Source: Tetrahymena thermophila SB210 (taxonomy: Eukaryota; Ciliophora; Oligohymenophorea; Hymenostomatida; Tetrahymenidae). Taken from it: a stretch of DNA of 64,000 nt. The notes under the pieces are model-generated. The model had not been told where the DNA came from. It made no database searches and was given only the letters and a program-made list of their open reading frames with translations. Each line of letters begins with the position of its first letter. Position 1 is the stretch's first letter. Shown piece by piece: positions 52,324-62,019 of the stretch. Both the position numbers and the translations under genes were made by a program. The stretch spans positions 558,001-622,000 of the forward strand of contig NW_002476418.1 of NCBI RefSeq assembly GCF_000189635.1, read 5' to 3'.

Positions 52324-55300
52324 ATGAGTATTAATGATTTTATAAATGACCATAGCCAACAAGGTATTCTATTAAAGCTTTAATATACAGAAGACTCTAA
52401 ACAGCTTAAATTTAGGAATGAAGTCCTCAGTGATAGGATTATTTGGGAGCTACCTGCTCATCAAGAGTAAGTAGCATAGAGTTAAACAAATAGAGATATT
52501 GATTTATCAAAATAGGAATCTCAAAATACATGTAATTAAAACTAAGAATAATAGAAGAGTAGATAGGAGTGCGATGATATAAATAAAACTTATTTATTTA
52601 AAAAAATAAACATTAACCAAAACATTCTAAATCTCACAGACTAAATTGAGGGTTTATCTGAAATGAGTCCTTCTTGTAATGAATGCTAAACATATTTTGG
52701 TTAGTAGAACTAAAAAGATTTTCATAACAAGTCGTAGTATAATTACATTAAAAAGGAAAAGCTTAGGCGATAAACTCAAATTGATATATAAAACAACAAT
52801 AAGAGAAGCTTTCATGAGAATTTGATTTTTTGGACAAAGATTAAAAAATTGGCTTTGAAATTCTTTCATCACTATACAATATCTGGTAGGACTATTTATT
52901 TAACTAATTAAATTCGCTAAAGAATTAATGACAAGTGTGATTTTATATAATAAGGAAAAGAACAATTCACTATAACTAATTTTATAGCAAAATAAATTAA
53001 CGCAATTCTTTAAAAATGCCCTTCAATAAATGTACCGTTAATTAACCCCTAAAGCAATTTTGGTTTCATGATATAAATATATTTTATAACATTTAACTGG
53101 ATTTTCTTTTATTTGTTTTCTTTAGGAGTAATTTTTAATTAAGGCATAATGACATACTTAAATCTCTACATGATTGGAATTGCAGTTTGGTTAATTGAAA
53201 TATTACTTAAAATAAATACTCTTATCTATAATTATACTCAAAAAGTATAAAAAAGAAAGCATATCATATTGATTTACTTAAGAAAGAAATCAATTTATGA
53301 CTTTATACCAATCCTATTTCTTTATATTCTCTACGTTTATAAAGACTCACTTAACTTAATTTTAAATATCATTTTAATTATTCTAATTTGTTTAAAATTC
53401 AAAAATATGTCTTAAGATATGAATTAAATCTAAAATTAGTTCTGCAAAAGAATCAAAAGATATTATCTCATTTAGATTTTCAACTTAATCTTTAAAATGT
53501 TTATGATTGCCCACACCATCGGATGTCTATGGTATTTAATAGGCTTGTATGAATAAAAAGTTCTAAATGTCTAAACATGGTTTGATCAAATGTTTGAACC
53601 AACAAACGTTTGGTGGTAGCTATATATTTATTCTTTTTATTGGTCCTTGTAACTTATGATAATGGGATCAAACACTGCTAATTCTATAATATAGATTAGT
53701 TTTACTATATTTGTAACATTTATTACAGCAATCACTTTTGGATATATTCTAAACGTGATAGGTATGATCCTCGAGGAACTAGATAGTAATGAAATTAGTA
53801 AAAGACATGACATAAATGTAATAAATGAGTATATGAGACAAAAAAATATATCCATGTAATTTACTATAGTATTTAATTATATCTTGAATTAAAAATTTAG
53901 CTCAAATCAAACTTATTTGGATTTTAAAATCCACTTTTTTAAATAAATTATAAAATAATGTAAAACCTTATTTTAGATGGGATAACGGATGATGAGGGTG
54001 ATCATTATTTTAAAAAATTATTTTTTTAAAAAAATATCTTTCAAAAAAAATTTAATTATTTTATTTTAAGTAAAATCAGTTAATATTTTTATTTATTAAT
54101 TAGGGATTTATAAACTCAAATAAATCTAGATCTGAACTATTTTTATGAAAAAAACATTAAATAAAATTAGTAAGATGTCGAAAATGCTGTGAGTAATTTG
54201 TCTTCTGAAATTAGAATGAAGCTAAAATTAGAATAAAATCTTTAAGTATTAAAAAAAATTTCATTTTTTGAGAAGAATTTCTCTAAGGAATCGCTCTTAG
54301 AGTACGCTTCTACGTTAGAAGAGATAACTTATTATCCCAACTAGACTATTTTATTGAAAGATAAATCTGAAGATTCAATTATTTACATAGACTCTGGTAA
54401 AGGTAAAACATAAATCAAATTAATAAGTAAGTACATTTAATTATTATTTTTAAATATAAGTTGAAGTTACAAAATATTGTAAAAACAACTAAAATGATAG
54501 TCATTATTCATAAATATTTTTAGAAGGATAGTATTTTGGTCAATAAAATTTCTTCACAGGAAATACAAATGAATTTCACTGTATTTCTTAAGGTTTTACT
54601 AAAATTGTCAAGCTAAACAGGTAGACATTTGTTAATATAATTTAAAATGAAGAAAGGGACTATGAAATATTTTGTCAAATAAGAGACAATATTCAATTCT
54701 ACGACAATTTAAAAGAACTTGGAGATAAATGTACTAACTGTTCTAGCAGGTGCCATAGTGCTTTAAAATGCCCAAGAGTTTATTTTGATAGGTTCTCTGT
54801 ATTTTAAAAATGTGGTATACTTGAGTCAAAATTACAAAGTAGAAGTAGTAAAAAAAGAAGAAAATATAAACTAAATAGCTTAAATATAAATATTCACATA
54901 AACTATGTTGCTCTTGAATATATAAATGGCTTATAATCTAAATATTTAGAGAGTATATTAAAAACAGAAACTAAAATTGGTGAAGAAGAAATTTCATTCA
55001 GACTACTATCTGATTAAAATTCTCAGAATACTGGAAATATTCTGAAAGGGGAATAAAAAAACAACGAAGATATTATACAAACAGATTAAATCAAGCAAAG
55101 CTATTTTTAAAAAATTAAGCTCTATACATAATAATCAATGGATGGCTCTAATTTTTTATCTTAGCATAGCTATGATAAATATTTAGATGAATAAATTTAA
55201 TCGTCAAAAATGTAATATTTATCAAAAATTACAAAATAACTTTCAAGGCAAAGCAATAATGAACCTGAATAAAATAGTGTAATTAATTAAAAAAAATTAA

Positions 55301-55739
55301 TTTTATATTTTCTAAAATGTATTTTTTTGAATAGGTTATTGAAATAGACAGTTCAAATTAATAGAGTGAGGAAGGAATTTGTAAATTAGAAGAGGATTAT
55401 AATGAAGAATAAAATCTAAATAAAAATAAGGAGTAGTTTAATTAAAAATAATTAGCTTTAAAATTTAAAAAGAAAATTACATCCTAATCTCTTGACTAAA
55501 AATTTGTTTCATTTTTTGATTAAAATGGAAATTCGTATGAATAGAAAGACACTAATGTACTAAGTCCTTATCAATTGTTTCAAAGTAGTTTAAGTAATAA
55601 CTTTCCTTGGAATTTCGAAATGCAAAAAGACTATAAATTTTATTTCGTCTATGGAAACTTAAAATATCAACTAATCAGGATTTAGAAAGCTTAAATAAAA
55701 AACTTAAAACGCAAAATGAAGAAAAAAAAAATATTATGA
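52324..55739 (+). CDS. CNG-like 6-TM channel, copy G (most divergent)
   Basis: Exons 52324-53855, 54104-54402, 54461-55278 and 55335-55739 give 1017 residues. It keeps the array's gene structure but is the most diverged copy: exon 2 is 299 nt, the SCWSET peptide is absent, and the pre-S1 block is ISGRTIYLTNQIRQRINDKC. S5 reads LIFKMFMIAHTIGCLWYLIG. The pore is WSLQLMIMGSNTANS, where the TT before GSN has become IM. The C-linker is EYMRQKNIS. In the cNBD-like part the usual V-x-S-G becomes IIYIDSGKG, and the cassette reads YFGQQNFFTGNTNE. The zinc-knuckle-like CTNCSSRCHSALKC at 54730-54771 keeps exact spacing. The tail motif is FPWNFEMQKDYKFYFVYGN. It may have a different conductance or be a regulatory subunit; that is inference. 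Confidence 0.85.
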
Positions 55740-56541
55740 AAAAGATTTATTTTTATTTGGAAATCAATTAGCTTTAAATATTATTTTTCATTTTGTTCTA
55801 TTGAAATTCAAAACTTTTATGAATCAATATATCTTTTGTTAATTTATAATCTTAAATACAGTTAAAATTCTAAAAATTAAATGCTATTACACTATAATTC
55901 TTTTATTTAATTCAAAAGATATTTTCAGTATTTATTTTTTAACTTTATTTATATTTTTGAATAATTAAATATTTTTTATTTATTCAATTAAATTTTAATT
56001 CTTTCATTACTTTTAAATTCTTTTATATTAAATATATTTAAACTATTGAATAAAATGTTCCTTTTTAGTTAATTATTTATTTATTTATTTAAGTACAAAT
56101 ATAAAATTTCAGAAGTATCTCTTATATTAAATATAAAATTATTTTATTTTTCTTAAAAACAAAAATTTAAATACTATAAATCATCTTATATATATAATCA
56201 TCCACCTCTAGCTAGCCCAAATTCAGCTCAAATAAAAAAGGTATCTTACCTCATTATTTGAAATTAGTAAAATTTAATGATTGAGGTATTATGGTAATTC
56301 AATAAATACCTGTTTTATTAATCTTTATTACTTTTATTAGTCTTTTACAATTTTATTTGTTACTCTCTGAAATTCAAATAAAAATTTGATTAAAATTAGA
56401 TTTATCTTAACATGAGAGAAAGACAGACAGAGAGACAGACACTACATAATCAAAAACAGTTTGGTCAATAAATTGAAAAATAAATAAATTAAATAATAAT
56501 ACAAAATTAATTTTAAAATTTTGGATAAATACTTTTTAAAA
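55740..56541. other. spacer between the channel array and the GSTs
   Basis: 0.8 kb of AT-rich DNA, with a short purine-rich acag/gaga tract at about 56413-56443. No gene seen. Confidence 0.6.
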
Positions 56542-57252
56542 ATGACATCAAAATTAATTTTTGGATATTGGAACGGTAGAGGAAGAGGTTAATAAATTAG
56601 GTTCTTACTTGAATATGTAGAGGCCGATTATGAAGAAAAGACTTATATTTTCTCTGAGCCTGAATAGGACGAGTGGTTTAAGAAGGATAAAAAAGCTTTA
56701 AAACCATTCCCAAACCTACCTTACATTATAGATGGTGATTTTTATTTAAGTGAGCATGATGTTGTAATCAAGTATATAGTCAAGAAGCATCCTAAATATC
56801 ACGAATTAATTGGTATAGGCAAAGGACCAAATGACGAATTTATTGTAGATTAGCTTGTTTCTGTTATAAACGATATAAGAGCAACTATTAAAGATCTATG
56901 CTTTAATCCTAAAGTCCAAGAAGTCAAAAAGGAAGTACTAGCAACTACTCACACAAAGTTCAATTAACTAATCGAATTTAAAAAAACAAATACCTTCCTT
57001 CTTCCATACTTAACAATAGCTGATTTTAAACTTATTGAAGTCCTTCTCTACTATAAAGCTCTTGACGCAGATTAATTCGATGCAAATTTAAATGTTTTCA
57101 ATCCTTACATCTATCATTTCCATTCCCTGCCTAGAATTTCAGAATATTTAAAGACTGACAGGTACAAATCCAACACTGTATTTTTCCCAATTCAAAAAAG
57201 TAGCTTTACTGGGTATGAATTTATAGAAGAATTTAATAAATAGTTTGTATGA
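56542..57252 (+). CDS. glutathione S-transferase, mu-like (copy 1)
   Basis: A single-exon cytosolic GST of 236 residues, which would conjugate glutathione to electrophiles. The N-terminal thioredoxin-like domain begins FGYWNGRGRGQQIRFLLEY, matching the mu/sigma consensus with the Tyr of GYW in the catalytic place. FPNLPYIIDGDFYLSEHD follows, where the cis-proline LPY is present but the usual QSNAI glutathione-binding motif is replaced by SEHDVVI. The C-terminal helical domain includes FLLPYLTIADFKLIEVLLYY, equivalent to the mu-class N-capping box region. The TGA is at 57250. It is the first of three tandem copies. Confidence 0.93.
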
Positions 57253-58881
57253 AGCCATGAATATAATAAAAATATTGTATTTTCTTTCTTTCTTGATACT
57301 TTCTTCTAAATCACAAATTCTACTATTACAACTAATAAAAAAAAGTTAATTATTAGTTTCTTGATTATGAACCAATTTTTTAACATATAATTTAATCTAA
57401 AATTAAAATTTTTTCATACATATTAAATACACAATTTATAAATTTTGTAGAAAATTCTGAATTAAAAAGTTAAATTTTATAATAAAGTTGTTATATTCTT
57501 TTTAAGTATTTCCAAAATAATTTAAAACAAAAACAAAGTTCATTCATTTTTATTAATGACTGATAATAAGCATAGCATACCAAATGCCATGCCGATCAAA
57601 ATCAAGCTTTGTAACTAAGTTGAAAAAAATATTGTAGTTAGCATTATTTCTTTTACTTATAGTAGTTAGTACTTTTTATATTTAAATGTATTTACTAATT
57701 TCTCTTTATTTTTACACTATTTGAGTAAAATACTAAAATGACGAAATAATATGATTAAGTAATTTAAAATATTTACAAGCAGAGCTAATTATTAATATGA
57801 AATATTCAAATAAAATATAGAATTTTAATATTTTGAATAGTTTCAAATAGAACTTTATTTGTTACTAAATTAATACTGAATTTACATATTTTTTGATTAG
57901 ATTTTATAAGTACTTTTTTTAAAATTTTACTTTGATTTTTCTTTTATCTTTAACAATACCTAAATATTATTATGAAAAACTAAAACTTTTGGATCAAGTT
58001 ATTCAATCAAATATTTATATAAGCTTATCAAGCACAGATGAAAATCACTTTTTAATAAATTTAGTTTTATGTCAGATGTATTTTTGGTAGATGGCTAAGG
58101 ATAGCATCAACAAAATAATAAATTGCATGCTAATATTTTTTATATAATAAGCACAAAATATACTTAAAAATAACTAAATATTTATTTTTACTTTTTTAAT
58201 TAACTTTGTAAAAGAAGCTCAGTAAGTAATCTTTAAAAAGTATTTTAACAGAAAATTTTCTCTAAAAATTGTATGCATGCATTCTTTTGGCATTTATTCT
58301 AATCTATCCTATTTCCTTTATAAAATAATTCAAGTTTATAAAAAAATGAATACCTCAGCTACACCCATATCTTTGAATAAAATATTTCTTATAGCTCAAA
58401 TAACTAATTTTGAGAGCAGCTTTCTGATTTATTTATTTATTATTTTAAAGCTAATTCATTAGTTTTTATTTATTAGAAAGATACTCATTCTTTCTTTAAG
58501 CAATTTTTTACTCTCAAATTTTTCCAGAAATTTGCTATTTTTAATTCTGGTTGCTTATGTTTATAATATGGGAACTTGTCTTTTCTACTCATATCTTTGA
58601 ATATAGTATAAAATTTATAAAAAATAATTTATTTTGAAAAAAGCTTACTGTTTTTTGATATTTATTATGGAAGAAATTAATTAGTTTTATCTAATAGAAA
58701 GATATTCATTCGCTCATTAGGTAATTTTTTATTCTCAAATAATTCCAGAAATTTTGATTTTAATTTCTGATTGCATAAAAATATATTTATCTGGAAACTT
58801 ATCTGATTGTTTATAATAATAAATATAAATAAAAAATTAACTATAGCTATAAAATACTCTATTTAAAGATTTTGAAAGAAA
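57253..58881. other. intergenic between GST copies 1 and 2
   Basis: 1.6 kb of AT-rich DNA. It contains a two-copy direct repeat (58446-58805). No gene seen. Confidence 0.6.
58446..58805. repeat. two-copy diverged direct repeat, about 130 bp
   Basis: Copies at about 58446-58580 and 58675-58805 share ttagttttt...agaaagata-ttcatt, ttctcaaat or ctctcaaat, and ccagaaatttt..gatt-like blocks in the same order, offset by about 228 bases. They lie immediately upstream of GST copy 2, so one may be a duplicated regulatory block. Confidence 0.65.
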
Positions 58882-59586
58882 ATGGCATCAAAATTAGTTT
58901 ACGGATACTGGAACACCAGAGGAAGAGGTCAATAAATTAGATTCTTACTTGAATATGTAGAAGCCAGCTACGAAGAAAAGATTTACCACTTCAATAACCC
59001 TGACGAGTGGTTTTAAAAAGACAAAAAAACTTTGAAGCCTTTCCCCAATCTACCTTACATTATTGATGGGGATTTCTATTTGAGTGAGCATGATAGCGTC
59101 ATTAAGTACATAGTTAAAAAACACCCCAAATATCAAGAGTTAATTGGAGTTGGCAAGGGTCCTAATGATGAATTTGTTATTGATTAGCTAATTTCTGTTA
59201 TTAATGATCTCAGATAAACTATTCGTGATTTCTATTTCAATCCTAAAATCTTAGAAATCAGAAAGGATGTTCTTCCTAATACTCATCCAAAATTCAATTA
59301 GCTTATTGAATTCAAAGGTAAAAACACCTTCCTTCTCCCTTACTTAACTATTGCTGATTTCAAGCTTGTCGAAGTCCTTTTGTACTACAAGTGTCTTGAT
59401 GAAGAACTTTTCAACACTCATTTGAGCGTATTTGAACCTTACATCCAAAGCTTCTACTCTCTCCCAAGAATTTCAGAATATGTCAAAACCGATACATACA
59501 GATCTTACTCTGAATTCTTCCCTATCTAAAAAACTACCGTAACAGGCTAAGAATTTTTAGAAAAGTTTAATAAATAATTTGTATGA
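58882..59586 (+). CDS. glutathione S-transferase, mu-like (copy 2)
   Basis: Single exon, 234 residues, closest to copy 1. It starts MASKLVYGYWNTRGRGQQIR with the catalytic-position Tyr kept. FPNLPYIIDGDFYLSEHDSV shows the same altered SNAI region as copy 1. The C-terminal domain carries FLLPYLTIADFKLVEVLLYY. Codon use is clearly richer in C-ending codons (AAC, TTC, CTC) than in copies 1 and 3, suggesting that this is the highly expressed member. The TGA is at 59584. Confidence 0.93.
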
Positions 59587-60176
59587 TTATTGATCAATCT
59601 ATAATTAATTTATTTATAAATGCATGCATTCGTTTTTGTAAATCTAATTAAGACTTTTGAAATAATCAAAAATATCTAAAATTTTGCAATCAATTTATTA
59701 ATTAATTATTTGATTTCAAAAATTGAAAGTACAAATAAGAGATTATAAAAAACAAACTTTTATTATATTACCATATAAACCTTTTCCATTAGTAATTTAA
59801 GTAAAATAAAACTTTCCATAAGCCACACACACAATTAAATAAAAAAGATATTTTAGATTAAGATTTTCAATTCCCAAATTTATAATAAAAGAAATTATAA
59901 ATTTCATTACTAATTTAGATATACAAATCTTAATAAAATTTCTACCTGCCTGTTCATATTTATTAATAAATTTATTATATAAATAATATCTGCTTTATTT
60001 ATTTTGGAAATACTTAAATCCATCCTTTTATTGTGAAAAGTAAATCTTATTTAAAAATATTTCATTTGAATAATTTATTATAATATCTATTTTTATTATA
60101 GAACTACATAAAATTCTAGTTTGCTTGATTTCGATTTAATATCTAAAAAAAAATAGTAAAAATAACAATTTTTAAA
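59587..60176. other. intergenic between GST copies 2 and 3
   Basis: 0.6 kb of AT-rich DNA. No feature seen beyond A/T runs. Confidence 0.6.
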
Positions 60177-60881
60177 ATGAAATCATAACTTTTATTTGGG
60201 TCCTGGATTTAAAGAGGAAATGCTATGCCTATAAGATTTCTTTTAGAATATACCTAAACCAATTATAATGAAAAAATATATTATTCAGAAAATGAGAGTG
60301 AGTGGTTTTAAAAAGATTAAAAATAATTCAAACAATTTGCAAATTTGCCCTACATTATAGATGGAGATTTAAAATTAACAGATGTACAAACTATTATGAG
60401 ATATATAGCAAAACGTAATTCTAATTATATCTAATTGCTTGGTTAAGGACATGGAAACGATGAAGACAGAATTAACTAGATTAATCTTGTAATATCTGAA
60501 ATAGGACTTTATGTTAAAGAACAATTTTTTAATCCAAAGGTTCATGAAGAAAAAAGAGATTTTCTAAACAGATGCTAAAAAAAATTTGGAAGTTTTGTTA
60601 ACATAAGAGGTAAAAATAAATTTATTTTTCCTTATGTAACCACAGCTGATTTTAATTTAGTTGAGCTTCTTTTGCATTATAAATGTTTAGACAATGAACT
60701 TTTTGAAAAAAATCTTCCCAGTTTAAATGAATATATATAGCATTTTTACAATTTACCGGCAATTAAAGATTACACAATAACAGAAAGATATTAGATGCAT
60801 ACTGAATTCTTTCCATAGAATAAAGCTATTATTTCGGGAAAAGATTTTATAACTAAATTTAATTCTTAATTTAAAAAATGA
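60177..60881 (+). CDS. GST-like protein lacking the catalytic Tyr (copy 3)
   Basis: Single exon, 234 residues, and the most diverged of the three. It begins LLFGSWIQRGNAMPIRFLLE, where the Tyr of GYW is Ser. NLPYIIDGDLKLTDVQTIMR keeps the cis-Pro segment but has no SNAI-like glutathione motif. The C-terminal domain aligns with copies 1 and 2 throughout (FIFPYVTTADFNLVELLLHY) with no frame interruption. The gene is more AT-rich than copy 2, consistent with relaxed expression or selection. It could be a non-catalytic GST-fold protein, a GST using another residue, or a gene starting to decay. Confidence 0.88.
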
Positions 60882-62019
60882 TAAAAAACCTGAAAAAAAT
60901 AAAATATGCCTTGCCATTCTTTACTTTGCTTTTGTAATACTAAATTATATATTAATTATTTATGATAAAGTCTTATAAAATGTTTAATTAAATATTTGTA
61001 ACCATAAATTTTTATTAGAATCCAATAAAAAATAAACATAGTTTTATGATATCTTTTTTTTGCACATAAAATGATATTTTTTTATGGCTACTAAAACAAT
61101 TTTTATTGTTTTTTTACTTTATTTATTTTAAAATTTAAATAACTAATTTAGATAGGGTTTTAGATAGATTTCTCTCATACACTTAACAAAAATTATTTAG
61201 TAGAATAAGAATAAAGATTCTACTTTAAGTTATTAAATTGTATTATCTTTTATTTTGACTGTATTCTATTAATTATTTCAAGCAGTCAAGTTTATTAGTT
61301 TTTATATTAATAATTGTAAAAACAAATGAAAATAATTTTAAGATATCTTTTTGGAATTAATAAAATTTCTTTTTTTATGGTTAAATGAATTATTTTTAAT
61401 TGTTTTTTTAATTTTTTTGATCTAGCTTATGCACTAAAAATTGATTATTTTTTATATCTGGAATAAATTTATTTCTTTTGGATCTAAATAATAATATTTT
61501 AATAAGATTATAGCTTTATCTTATGCTTTAAGTAAGCATTATAATAAGTATAAAGACTCTACTTTTATTAATTAATTACTAATTTCATAAATCTTATCTC
61601 TATTAATAGATTAATTAATTAAATAAATAAATTATTTAAATATTTATTCAACTTTAAAATAAATTTCATGTTTTAAATTTTCTTGAAATTTTATATAAAT
61701 TTACATAAAATAATTTATTTTAACAAAATGCTTCAGTTTTGATTGTTTTATGGGTTTAGTTTTTCTAAAGTCGGTTTATATTCAGCTATTATTTATTGTT
61801 TTTATAAATAGAAATTTATTAAAAAACAAATGAAAAAACCAGCAAACATTTCAATTAAAAAATACTTAATTAATTACATTTGATATATCATTTTTTTTAA
61901 CTAAATTTCATATTATTTATTACTCATTAATTTTTAGAAAGTAACTTACTTAGTTTTTAGTTCTTTAAATCAAAAAAGTAGTATATTTTTTGACAAATTA
62001 CTGACCGAAATCGATTAAA
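60882..62019. other. intergenic upstream of the SP-RING gene
   Basis: 1.1 kb of AT-rich DNA with homopolymer runs. No gene or repeat that I can support. Confidence 0.6.

Noticed and set aside
25842-55739. Reading the whole array as pseudogenes because of many TAA and TAG codons
   Set aside because: TAA/TAG are sense in this code; B to G have no in-frame TGA after splicing.
58277-58462. Plus-strand frame between GST copies 1 and 2
   Set aside because: AT-driven low-complexity frame overlapping a non-coding direct repeat; no homology recognisable.
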